Shown here one piece after another: positions 47,398 through 55,877 of a stretch of 64,000 bases of DNA; the stretch's first letter is position 1; each line of letters starts with the position of its first letter. This stretch comes from Chlamydiales bacterium (GTDB taxonomy: Bacteria > Chlamydiota > Chlamydiia > Chlamydiales > JAAKFR01). A program made the position numbers and the translations under genes. Below the pieces are notes generated by a model, which saw only the letters and a list, made by a program, of their open reading frames with translations, made no database searches and had not been told where the DNA came from. Location of the stretch: contig JAJACK010000002.1 of assembly GCA_022601535.1 (NCBI GenBank), forward strand, positions 1 through 64,000. Reading direction: 5' to 3'.

Positions 47398-48861
47398 TCA
47401 GCTCGCATAGTCAACAATTTTTTTCTCTCGAATGACAGTCACTTTGATTTTACCCGAAAAGCTGAGCTCTTTCTCCAGTTTTTTAACAAGTGTCCGTGCA
47501 AGTGCTGCCGCCGCGTCATCATCGACTCGCTCAGGTTTGACAATCACACGCACTTCACGTCCCGCTTGCAAGGCGTATGCTTTTTCAACTTCATCGTGTT
47601 TCATACAGAGTATTTCCATCATTTCAAGTCGCTTGATATACCGCTGTATCGATTCTCTTCGAGCTCCTGGTCTCCCTCCTGATATGGCATCGGCAGCCCC
47701 CAAAAGGTGAGCTTCAACACTCATCGGAGTGATCTCACCGTGGTGCGCTCCAATTCCATTTGCCACTTCAACTTTTTCATGAAATTTCAAAGCAAGATCG
47801 TAACCAACGAGCGCATGAGATCGTCCCAATTGAGGTGGGGCTGCTTTTCCAATGTCGTGTAAAAACCCCATCCGTGTTGCAGCTTCTTCATCAAGATGGA
47901 GTTCAGCTGCGATCAATTTCATTAGGAAAGCAACTTCTACCGAATGATCTAGGAGGTTTTGTCCCAAGCTATGGCGAAAATGGAGTCCTCCTAAAAGAGC
48001 GATGAGCTCAGGGTGAAGGTCGATAACTCCGAGTTGCAAAGCGGCGTGCTCAGCAGCTTTAATTCCTTCCTTTTCAACCTCTTTTTCAGCACGTTCAACA
48101 GCTTCTTCAATCCGTGTCGCGTGAATTCTTCCATCGGCAATCAGTTTTTGGAGCGCCTGTTTGGCAATGGAGCGGCGGATTGGGTCGACAGAGGAGATGA
48201 CAACGGCATTGGGGGACTCATCGAGGAGATAATTCACTCCAGTTAACTGCTCAAGAAGGCGGATATTGCGTCCTTCTCGTCCAATAATTCTTCGCTTCAT
48301 TTCATCATTGGGAAGAGCGAGAGAAGTGATCGTCGCTTCTGCTGTAAAAGCGTGTGCAAGACGCCCTACTGCTGTTGTCAAAACTTTGGTCGCTTCTTGT
48401 TCAAAGTTTTTTTCAAGCTCTTCCTTGCGGAGTTGCAGATTTTTCCCCATTTCAGCTTCGATATTTTCCATGTAGAGCGCTTTTGCCTCTTCTTTTGAGA
48501 GAGAAGCACATTTTTCAAGCTCTTTAGAAACAGAAGATTTAAGAGAGGAGAGTTTCTTTCTTTCTAATTCGATTTTCTCCTTTTCCTTCTCCAGCTGTTT
48601 TCTTTCTCTTTCAACCTCTTGCCCCTCTTTTAGTTGTTTTTCAACCTCTTTCTCTTTTTCTTTGATGGAGGATAACTCTTTTTCAATTCTCTTTTGATGG
48701 AGGTGCTCTCTCTCTTTGAGCTTGAGTTCAAATTCAGTCCGCCTCGATTCACACTCCATCTCCGAACGGTGGATGATTGTATTTCCAAGTATTTGAAATC
48801 CGCCTAATTTAATCCGAAAACAGAGCCAGAAGAGAAATAGACCGGAGGTAAAGGCTAACAA
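47398..48861 (-). CDS. rny: Ribonuclease Y
   Basis: Endoribonuclease that starts mRNA decay. The 487-residue protein has an N-terminal membrane helix (about 3-20), a long coiled coil rich in Glu and Lys (about 35-160), a KH domain with IGREGRNIRLLEQLTGV, and an HD domain with FRHSLGQNLLDHSVEVA and FLHDIGKA. The start is a TTG at 48861; the first ATG would remove the membrane anchor. It lies 11 nt after the CBS-protein gene. Confidence 0.94.
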   Translation of the reverse strand: MLAFTSGLFLFWLCFRIKLGGFQILGNTIIHRSEMECESRRTEFELKLKEREHLHQKRIEKELSSIKEKEKEVEKQLKEGQEVERERKQLEKEKEKIELERKKLSSLKSSVSKELEKCASLSKEEAKALYMENIEAEMGKNLQLRKEELEKNFEQEATKVLTTAVGRLAHAFTAEATITSLALPNDEMKRRIIGREGRNIRLLEQLTGVNYLLDESPNAVVISSVDPIRRSIAKQALQKLIADGRIHATRIEEAVERAEKEVEKEGIKAAEHAALQLGVIDLHPELIALLGGLHFRHSLGQNLLDHSVEVAFLMKLIAAELHLDEEAATRMGFLHDIGKAAPPQLGRSHALVGYDLALKFHEKVEVANGIGAHHGEITPMSVEAHLLGAADAISGGRPGARRESIQRYIKRLEMMEILCMKHDEVEKAYALQAGREVRVIVKPERVDDDAAAALARTLVKKLEKELSFSGKIKVTVIREKKIVDYAS

Positions 48862-48872
48862 GAGATAATAAA

Positions 48873-50171
48873 TTATTTTGACTCCTCCCGTCGAGCTATT
48901 AACTTCACTTTGTCAACACTTCGTTCATTGGAGCTTAAGATTTCTAGTGTGAAATTTTCATGATGGATCTTTTGACCACTTTCGGGGATCGATCCCACTT
49001 CGTGGAAAATATACCCTCCAATCGTGTCATAATCACCCTCTTGAGGAATGTGGATATTGAAAGCATCTTCTGCATCAAGAATGCTCATTCTGGCATCGAC
49101 GATCCACCCTCCTCCAGGAGAAGAGGTGTAGAGAGCATTTTCATCAAAGTCGTACTCATCGGCAATCTCACCTACAATTTCTTCTAAAATATCTTCCATT
49201 GTGACAACACCTTCGGTCCCTCCATATTCATCGACAACAATGGCCATATGCATCTGTTTTGCACGAAATTCTTGTAGAAGGTGAGATGCTTTTTTTGTCT
49301 CAGGTGTATAAAAGACCCTTTTTGTCAACGGAGCAATCGAAGAGTTTAAAAAGCTCAAATCACTTTTCCCCTCAACGACATCCATGTAAAGCTTGAGGAA
49401 ATCTTTGAACATCAATACCCCTGTGATATTGTCAACACTCTCTTGATAGATGGGGATGCGGCTATACCCTTCTTCTAAGAAGTGGATCGCAGCTTCTTTC
49501 AATGTTGTTTCACATGGGAGAGAGAAAAGATCGACACGGGGAACCATCACTTCACGAACGATCCGATCTTTGAATTTCACAACCGATTCGATCAGTTTTT
49601 TATCAGACGCGCCTAGTTTGCCCACCATATTGGCATCTTGCAAAATACCGACGATGATCTCTTTTGTCTCCTCTACGGGATTGATACCCAAGTCATCGGG
49701 TTGTTTTTGTGAGATAGAGTCTCTAATTTTAAAAAAGAGGAATGTGAAAGGAAAAGAGATAAAAAGAAAAAAAGAGGTGAGCAAAATTGAGTGAGCAAGC
49801 GCTTTTTCAGGTCTATACTGAACAAGTAGACGGGGGAAAAGGTCTCCGATAAACAACATCAACCAAAGGGCGACGAGTAGAGTGATCGAAATGGCGAGCC
49901 ATGAGATCTCTTGGAAGAGGAAAAGAGCGAAGATAATGACTCCTCCATAGGCGAGTCTAGCGAGTTGTTGAGAAAGAGTTGCAGTAAACAAAATGGAGTT
50001 AAAGCTCGGTTTTTTACAAACAAGAGAGTGGAAGGGGTAGTAGAAAAACCTACGAGGGTGTCGACCCATAGAAAGCGTTTTTCCCAGGCGAATCAACGCA
50101 TAGGTTGAGGTTGCAACAAAGTGGGCCCACAGTAAAAAAAACAGGGCTAGAGTGATCGATAGAGCTAACAT
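48873..50171 (-). CDS. CNNM/HlyC-CorC-type CBS-domain membrane protein
   Basis: 432 residues. A DUF21-like membrane part (about 1-140) with three or four helices is followed by a CBS pair (VMVPRVDLFSLPCETTLKEAA, split around EGYSRIPIYQ, then VDEYGGTEGVVTMEDILEEIVGEI) and a CorC_HlyC domain (WIVDARMSILDAEDAF). Relatives act in magnesium or other metal efflux; the older hemolysin label is not supported by function. It lies 11 nt downstream of ybeY. Confidence 0.9.
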   Translation of the reverse strand: MLALSITLALFFLLWAHFVATSTYALIRLGKTLSMGRHPRRFFYYPFHSLVCKKPSFNSILFTATLSQQLARLAYGGVIIFALFLFQEISWLAISITLLVALWLMLFIGDLFPRLLVQYRPEKALAHSILLTSFFLFISFPFTFLFFKIRDSISQKQPDDLGINPVEETKEIIVGILQDANMVGKLGASDKKLIESVVKFKDRIVREVMVPRVDLFSLPCETTLKEAAIHFLEEGYSRIPIYQESVDNITGVLMFKDFLKLYMDVVEGKSDLSFLNSSIAPLTKRVFYTPETKKASHLLQEFRAKQMHMAIVVDEYGGTEGVVTMEDILEEIVGEIADEYDFDENALYTSSPGGGWIVDARMSILDAEDAFNIHIPQEGDYDTIGGYIFHEVGSIPESGQKIHHENFTLEILSSNERSVDKVKLIARREESK

Positions 50172-50181
50172 CTTATTTTAT

Positions 50182-50643
50182 TTATGCGGTGAGAAGAAGG
50201 TCTTTGTCAATCAGTTGTTTCATCAGACGGTTTTCAGCTGCACGCATTTCGTCTCTTTCCTCGTCTTTAATATCATCATAGCCAAGTAGATGAAGTAATC
50301 CATGGACAACATAAAGAGATGTTTCTCGGTAGCATTCTTCATTGATTGCTTCGCTTTTTTTTAAGACAAAATCAACCGCAGCTTGAGGAGAGACAAAGAT
50401 TTCTCCAAGAAGATGGTATCCTCCCTCTTTTTTATCATCATAGGGGAAAGAGATGCAGTCTGTAGGAGAAGGGTCACCAAAGAACTCCTTATGGAGGCGA
50501 CAAATTTCTGGAACCGATATGAAATAGATAGCAACCTCGTCTGCATGGCATTTTTCTGCATGCAAAACGTGATGTACAAGAGGGGCAACGCTCCTCTTTG
50601 CAATGGCTAGATCGTCTTGTTGGTCAAAAGTGAGAATCTTCAC
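50182..50643 (-). CDS. ybeY: Endoribonuclease YbeY, one metal ligand changed
   Basis: 153 residues. YbeY is a zinc-dependent RNase needed for 16S rRNA 3'-end maturation and ribosome quality control. The motif normally written HGxLHLxGYDH appears as HGLLHLLGYDD, so the third His ligand is Asp; Asp can bind zinc, so activity is not excluded. The start is GTG at 50643, overlapping the stop of the small basic protein gene. It is followed by the CBS-protein gene, as in Chlamydia (from memory CT422-CT423). Confidence 0.93.
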   Translation of the reverse strand: MKILTFDQQDDLAIAKRSVAPLVHHVLHAEKCHADEVAIYFISVPEICRLHKEFFGDPSPTDCISFPYDDKKEGGYHLLGEIFVSPQAAVDFVLKKSEAINEECYRETSLYVVHGLLHLLGYDDIKDEERDEMRAAENRLMKQLIDKDLLLTA

Positions 50644-50798
50644 ATAACGGGCGTTTTAGGGAGACCAGTGACAGATTTATTCTTCTCTTTGCTCCATCGG
50701 CCCAATTTTTTGAGTACATCGACTCTTTCAAAACGTTTGAGAACGTTTCGTTTTTTAGTACCTTTGATTGCTTTTCCAAAACTCTTATGCCTTGACAT
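50640..50798 (-). CDS. Small basic protein of the Chlamydiae/Verrucomicrobia/Planctomycetes type
   Basis: 52 residues, very basic: it begins MSRHKSFGKAIKGTKKRNVL and ends SVTGLPKTPVM. The sequence agrees with the conserved small basic protein family (TIGR04137) restricted to this superphylum, perhaps RNA- or ribosome-associated. It overlaps ybeY at its stop and the next small gene at its start. Confidence 0.88.
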   Translation of the reverse strand: MSRHKSFGKAIKGTKKRNVLKRFERVDVLKKLGRWSKEKNKSVTGLPKTPVM

Positions 50799-50970
50799 TT
50801 CGAGACCTCACTTTGGGGATAAATTCGTTGATTTTTTCGCTAAGCGCATTTTCATGAGGCTTAAACCCTTTGGGAAGGTTGTCCTTCTTAGATCCTGTCT
50901 TAACGCTGGGTTTTTTATGTTTTCGAGGGCTCCGATTACGTCGCTCTTCTTGTTTGCTTGTTCGTGTCAT
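50785..50970 (-). CDS. Small Lys/Arg-rich hypothetical protein
   Basis: 61 residues, mostly charged: MTRTSKQEERRNRSPRKHK, then SVKTGSKKDNLPKGFKPHEN and a C-terminus with KINEFIPKVRSRN. It overlaps the small basic protein gene by 14 nt and shares its orientation. I believe similar short proteins lie at this place in other chlamydiae, but no function is known. The composition suggests nucleic-acid binding (inferred). Confidence 0.72.
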   Translation of the reverse strand: MTRTSKQEERRNRSPRKHKKPSVKTGSKKDNLPKGFKPHENALSEKINEFIPKVRSRNVKA

Positions 50971-51004
50971 AGATTAAAACCTTTTTTATAGCAGGATAAA
51001 GAGC

Positions 51005-51646
51005 TTAAGGTTTTTTTGCAAGGGGTTCTTGTTGATTTTCTGAGAGGACACCGCAAGAAATAATATATTTGACAGCATCTTCAACTTTCATATCGAGATA
51101 GACCACTTCATTATCTTCGTACATGATGAGGTAGCCCGAGGTTGGGTTTGGTGTTGTAGGAACAAAGACGGTGACGAGGTCTTTTCCGATAGTTTTTGTG
51201 CAAAGGGAGGGGGCAGGGCTACTGACAAGACCGATGCAATACCCTCCTTGGGTGGGAAAAGGAACCATAACAACCTGTTTAAAGGAGCGGGAGCTCGATC
51301 CAAAAAGAGTTTTGATTACCTGCTGGGAGGTTTTATAAATTGTTTTAATAATAGGAATCCGGTGGAGAAAATAGTCGTAGAGAGAGAGGAGCGATTTAAA
51401 GACGACAATACGAGCTAAAAAGCCCAATAGAACGGTAAAAACTGCCAAGGCGAAGAGGAAGAAAATTTGGAGGAGGAAATGGACAAATCCTTGGTAATTT
51501 TGGTAGAACTCTGTTCCTTCCAAGAAATGTTCAAAAAAACCGACAAAAGGGGCAGTGAGGATATTGATGAAAAAAGAGAGGATCACAATGGTCAAGGCGA
51601 CCGGAAGGAGGATAATCAGACCTGTGACAAAGTAACGTTTTAGCAT
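51005..51646 (-). CDS. DUF502 membrane protein
   Basis: 213 residues with two strong hydrophobic helices (about 5-30 and 55-85) and the family phrases FVTGLIILLPVALTIVIL, IPIIKTIYKTSQQVIKTLF and a later VFVPTTPNPTSGYL. Members are found in many Gram-negative bacteria and in plants; the molecular role is unknown. It lies between rnr and the small basic protein genes. Confidence 0.9.
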   Translation of the reverse strand: MLKRYFVTGLIILLPVALTIVILSFFINILTAPFVGFFEHFLEGTEFYQNYQGFVHFLLQIFFLFALAVFTVLLGFLARIVVFKSLLSLYDYFLHRIPIIKTIYKTSQQVIKTLFGSSSRSFKQVVMVPFPTQGGYCIGLVSSPAPSLCTKTIGKDLVTVFVPTTPNPTSGYLIMYEDNEVVYLDMKVEDAVKYIISCGVLSENQQEPLAKKP

Positions 51647-51683
51647 TAACAGTAGGTATACCAGATTTCGCTTTTCATATACA

Positions 51684-53570
51684 TCACTTCTCGTATGACC
51701 AGCGTGTTTCTAGGGTGACGAGGTCGATCTCTTCGAGGTGGACAGAGATTTTGTCCCCTGTGTGAAGGGCGATCCGCTTCCCTTTTAACCTCCGGTTTTT
51801 TTCATCAAAAACAAGAAAATCTTTATTGGTGATTTCACTGATCGGGATAAATCCCTCGAGCAAACACTCAGTAAGTTCAAATCTAAAGCCGACAGGTTGG
51901 ATCTTTGTAACAACAGCTTCAAATGATTTTTCAAGGTTTTTTCCAGCTTTTTTATCGATATAGCGAAGTTTTTTGATCAAAATCACGGCATTTTCCGCCT
52001 TCGATGAGAGGCGCTCTTTCTCTGAACAAACCGTGGCAATCTCTTCTAGATTTTCTTTTTCATCCACCTCATCGAAAAGCAATCGGTGGACGATAAGGTC
52101 GATATACCGTCGGATTGGGCTTGTAAAGTGTGTGTAATACTCTAGTCCAAGCCCATAATGTCCAATATTTTGTGTGGAATAAGAGGCGAGCTTCATGCTT
52201 CGGATAAAAGATGTGGCAATGAATTTTCCAAACGAGCTTCCACGCGCATCATCGAAAAGCTTTTGTAGCTCTTCTGCCAAAGGTTCCTCTGGAAGGGTGA
52301 AGCCAAGTGCATTGACAAGAGCTGAGAATTCTCGGATATTCTCTTCATTTGGTTCGTCATGTACCCGATAGGTGAGGGGTTTACCTTGTTTGCTCAAATG
52401 AGTTGCAACAATTTCATTTGCCTTGAGCATGAACTCTTCAACAAGCTGGTGAGTGATGTCATATTCGATCACATCAATCCCTTTTGTCATCCCTTTTTTA
52501 TCGAGGCGAAGAGCAATATCAGGGAGAGCAAATTCAATGCTTCCCCGTTCCGCTCGTTTTTTCTTGAGGAGGTGGCAGAGCTCAACCATTAAATGAAGTG
52601 TTTTTTCATAGGGGCTTTTTAGCTTTCCATCGAGCACCTCTTTTGCCTCTTCATAGGAGAAACGTCTCTGGCTGTGGATCACAGATTTTGCGATTCGGTA
52701 GTCAGTCACCTCTCCATCTAGATCAAAAGAGACAAAGACAGTGATGGCAAGGCGATCGACGTCTGGCTTTAAAGAGCAGAGGTGGCTAGAGAGTTCGTGT
52801 GGAAGCATCGGAACGACCTCTTTTGGAAAATAGACCGAATTGCAGCGAGAAGAGGCGGTTTTATCAAGAGCAGATCCAGGGCGAACATAGTGAGAGACAT
52901 CGGCAATATGGACTGCCAGCTGGAACCCTTTTCCATCTTTCGAAAGAGAAAGGGCATCGTCAAAATCTTTAGCACTTTCAGGGTCAATCGTAAACGTTTC
53001 AAGTTTTCGGAGATCTTCCCGCTCTTTGATTTCACTTTTCAGAACAGTTTTGCCAAATTTTTGAGCTTCTTCAATCACCTTTGGATCGAAATTATTTTCA
53101 ATATCGTACTCTAAAAGAGCAGCTCTCACATCACACGAAGGGTCTTCAATATGTCCGATGATTTCGCTCACCTCTCCAAGTGGCTCTTTTTGTCTAGATC
53201 CCCAATGGACCACTTCGACAATGACACGATCCCCAAATTTTCCTTTAAAAGGGAGGAGGCGCATCTCTTGATCAGCTCCAAGAAGTGGGACAAAAGCGTA
53301 GGCGCCCTTTTTATTCACTTCAGAAACAACGGTCCCGGCGACATGAGTGTGGAATCGTTCTAAAATTTTATTAACACGCCCTTCAGGTCCTTTTTCAGAA
53401 AATGAGAGGAGGTTGACCTCCACTTCGACCAGATCACCGTCGACGGCTCCTTTAGTCATTCGTTTAGGGATAAAGACATCATCAGAGCCATCTTCAGGGA
53501 TAAGAAAACCGAATCCTCTTGGGTGAACCCTTAGAGTTCCAGTTACATACTTTTTGTTTTTCTTAGGCAT
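51684..53570 (-). CDS. rnr: Ribonuclease R
   Basis: A 3'-5' exoribonuclease of the RNB family, 628 residues. It has N-terminal cold-shock-like domains (GTLRVHPRGFGFLIPEDG), the catalytic DPESAKDFDDALSLSK with the Asp cluster, CNSVYFPKEVVPMLP, HFTSPIRRYIDLIVHR, and a C-terminal S1 domain (about 545-625) without a long basic tail. A decayed piece of its 5' half appears again at 55752-55806. Confidence 0.96.
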   Translation of the reverse strand: MPKKNKKYVTGTLRVHPRGFGFLIPEDGSDDVFIPKRMTKGAVDGDLVEVEVNLLSFSEKGPEGRVNKILERFHTHVAGTVVSEVNKKGAYAFVPLLGADQEMRLLPFKGKFGDRVIVEVVHWGSRQKEPLGEVSEIIGHIEDPSCDVRAALLEYDIENNFDPKVIEEAQKFGKTVLKSEIKEREDLRKLETFTIDPESAKDFDDALSLSKDGKGFQLAVHIADVSHYVRPGSALDKTASSRCNSVYFPKEVVPMLPHELSSHLCSLKPDVDRLAITVFVSFDLDGEVTDYRIAKSVIHSQRRFSYEEAKEVLDGKLKSPYEKTLHLMVELCHLLKKKRAERGSIEFALPDIALRLDKKGMTKGIDVIEYDITHQLVEEFMLKANEIVATHLSKQGKPLTYRVHDEPNEENIREFSALVNALGFTLPEEPLAEELQKLFDDARGSSFGKFIATSFIRSMKLASYSTQNIGHYGLGLEYYTHFTSPIRRYIDLIVHRLLFDEVDEKENLEEIATVCSEKERLSSKAENAVILIKKLRYIDKKAGKNLEKSFEAVVTKIQPVGFRFELTECLLEGFIPISEITNKDFLVFDEKNRRLKGKRIALHTGDKISVHLEEIDLVTLETRWSYEK

Positions 53571-53662
53571 ATTAATGAGATGATAGAATTATTTCAGTTT
53601 AAAAGACCAGCAAATAAAGAGTAGTGCGGATTTTGTGTTTTTTATCGCAAAAAGGGCGTGAA

Positions 53663-55624
53663 TCAAATGGTTTGGATTTCATCAATGATTTTTTTAGTCA
53701 GTTCCAGGAGAGCATTTTCTTCTTGAGATTGAAGCCCTTTTTCTTGCTCTCTATACTCCCCATCTGTGATTTCTTCACATTCACTCCTTTTCAAAAGGCC
53801 CCCTAAAGCAGCTTGAGTTCTACTAACTATTCTAAAGAATTCAGAGGTATGGTGTTTTTTAAGATACCTTTTCCAATAGTCAAGATTTACAATCAGTTTA
53901 GCAGGAGGAATGGCTTGAATCTCTTGAGCAAGAGCTTCAATTTTATCGCTTGGGATCGCGCCAATCTCCCTATGATGCATGAATTTGACTGCTGTGACAA
54001 GATTCAATCTTTTTCTTAGCTCACCTTCAGTATAAAGAACCTTTTCAGTATTTTCAGGTCCTGGATATTTTGCTAATACAATGTTCCTTAAGATAGATGT
54101 TCGACAATAACCAACCAGAAACTTCAGTCTATCTACAAGAGGGGTATCAGCTCGAAGAGCATATAATTTCCATTCTGTATAGACAAGATTGAGAGACATG
54201 GCTGCTCTGTCTCCACAACTGGTGAGATCAGAGGCAATTAAGTTGAAAAAGATCTTTCTAAATTCGCCATCTTCATGGATCGTTTTTAAGATATCACAGA
54301 CTGTTTTTGCAAGGTTTCCTTGGTCCTTTTCAAAGTCTTTTGCCTTTTCCAAACGGAGAAGCCATTCATATAAGCTTCCTTTCTGCTTCCTAGTGAATTT
54401 TGGGTCTATCCACTTTTCAGAAATAGCTGCAAATTGTCTCCATAGATCAATTTTGTGGGGAAGTTTGTCAGCGCTTTTTAAGTCGCGCATTTTCTGGCAT
54501 ACTGCGATTATTTGGTCATAATCAGAGGAATTGATCTTAGTCCCTTTAATATTAAAATATGTGAGATTACAACATTCTCCTAAAGAGAGCGGAAGAGTGG
54601 AAAGGCTTGGATTTTCATAAATATAAAGGTCGCTAAGTTGACCTAGATCTCCTATGAAAGGAGGAATGGCGGTTAATTGGTTATTATGCACCTCAAGATT
54701 CGTTAGATTTGTTAACTCTCCTATGGAAGGAGGAAGAGCTTCTAACTGGTTACTGCCTAGATAAAGCTTTGTTAGGCGTGTCAAGTTGCGGATTGTCTCG
54801 GGTAGGGCTGTTAATTGATTACTATGCACAGAAAGTGTCATTAGGCTTGTCAAAGCACCTATCTCATCGGGAAGAATCGTTAACTGATTATTGCCCAGAT
54901 GAAGCTCTGTTAGGCTTACCAAACCACCTATTTCATTGGGAAGAATAGTTAGCTGGTTATTGCCCAGATGAAGCTCTGTTAGGCTTGCCAAACCACCTAT
55001 TTCATTGGGAAGAATCGTTAACTGGTTATCGCGTACATCAAAGTGTGTTAGATTTGTTAGCTGGCTTACCGACGAAGGGAGGGACTCTAAGAGATTGGCA
55101 GACACATCAAGCGTAGTTAAGTTTGTCAATGTGTTGGGCAAGTCAGGAAGTTTGTTTAGGCTGTTAAAGCTTATATCAAGCACGGTGAGCTCTGTTAACT
55201 GACCTATCTCCTTGGGGAGGTTTTCTAAACCGTCAAGTTGCAAATTAAGTTTTATTAGCTTTGTGAGCTGAACCATCCACTTAGGAAAGATTTTTAACTG
55301 ATACATGTTGTTTATACGAAATTCTCTTAGCTCTGTGAGCTGACCTATCGAATCAGGAAGGGCTTCAACCTGATGCATATATGTCATATTAAGTCGAGTT
55401 AGGTTTGCTAAATGGCGTAAGGAGTTTGGAAGAACAGAAAGTTGTAGGTTAGATAAATTCAACTCTGTTTGAGCAAGCAAAGAGCCTGCTTGAATCGCTT
55501 TATTCGTTTCAGGAGAGTATTTTTGTAAAAAAGTGACAAGACTCCTAAATTCTTCAGGAGGAATATGGGCAGCACTATTTTTGTCTTGTAGCTCTCCCCA
55601 TGCTGTAGGTGAAATAGGGATCAT
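53663..55624 (-). CDS. LRR-NEL type E3 ubiquitin ligase effector
   Basis: 653 residues beginning MIPISPTAWGELQDKNSAAH, without membrane segment. After the helical linker come about twelve LRRs (about 75-345), less uniform than in the genes at 980 and 15169, and then the NEL-like domain: LYEWLLRLEKAKDF, FRKIFFNLIASDL, SCGDRAAM (Cys470, Asp472; codon 54215-54217), and ILRNIVLAKYPG, with YWKRYLKKHH near the end. All catalytic features seen in IpaH-type ligases are kept. The last 200 bp of the gene are almost identical to those of the neighbour at 55878-58067, although the rest is well diverged. Secretion and host action are inferred. Confidence 0.88.
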   Translation of the reverse strand: MIPISPTAWGELQDKNSAAHIPPEEFRSLVTFLQKYSPETNKAIQAGSLLAQTELNLSNLQLSVLPNSLRHLANLTRLNMTYMHQVEALPDSIGQLTELREFRINNMYQLKIFPKWMVQLTKLIKLNLQLDGLENLPKEIGQLTELTVLDISFNSLNKLPDLPNTLTNLTTLDVSANLLESLPSSVSQLTNLTHFDVRDNQLTILPNEIGGLASLTELHLGNNQLTILPNEIGGLVSLTELHLGNNQLTILPDEIGALTSLMTLSVHSNQLTALPETIRNLTRLTKLYLGSNQLEALPPSIGELTNLTNLEVHNNQLTAIPPFIGDLGQLSDLYIYENPSLSTLPLSLGECCNLTYFNIKGTKINSSDYDQIIAVCQKMRDLKSADKLPHKIDLWRQFAAISEKWIDPKFTRKQKGSLYEWLLRLEKAKDFEKDQGNLAKTVCDILKTIHEDGEFRKIFFNLIASDLTSCGDRAAMSLNLVYTEWKLYALRADTPLVDRLKFLVGYCRTSILRNIVLAKYPGPENTEKVLYTEGELRKRLNLVTAVKFMHHREIGAIPSDKIEALAQEIQAIPPAKLIVNLDYWKRYLKKHHTSEFFRIVSRTQAALGGLLKRSECEEITDGEYREQEKGLQSQEENALLELTKKIIDEIQTI

Positions 55625-55632
55625 AGGGAATT

Positions 55633-55660
55633 ATTATAGTAAATTGATCTTAAATGTAAA
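55633..55660 (-). promoter_or_regulatory. Promoter of the LRR-NEL gene at 53663-55624
   Basis: On the minus strand TTTACA (55655-55660), 16 nt, and TATAAT (55633-55638), which ends 8 nt before the ATG. Of the five it is the closest to the bacterial consensus. No ribosome-binding site lies between the -10 box and the start. Confidence 0.65.
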
Positions 55661-55751
55661 TGGTTTTGGATTGTAATAAATAAAACATTTGTTTGTTAGA
55701 GGTGTAGTGATAGATTTAATGCTTGTTGGAAAAATTGAGGTGGTGATGAAT

Positions 55752-55806
55752 TTTCCAATGGATCACTTCGGTGATCGTATGATTGCCAAATTTTCCTTTA
55801 AAGGAG
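55752..55806 (-). pseudogene. Decayed fragment of rnr between two LRR-NEL genes
   Basis: In the 253-nt gap, the minus strand can be read FKGKFGNHTITEVIHW, against FKGKFGDRVIVEVVHW in ribonuclease R (coded at 53202-53253). The DNA blocks 55755-55803 and 53202-53250 agree at about three quarters of positions. Directly after it, the flanking sequence at 55817-55877 matches the rnr/LRR gap at 53615-53662. The fragment therefore marks an old segmental copy of the rnr-LRR junction with an internal deletion. Confidence 0.7.
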
Positions 55807-55877
55807 GGCACACTTCTAAAGAGTAGTACAGATTTTGTGTTTTTTATCGCAAAAAAGGGGGGCGTGAATCAAATGAT

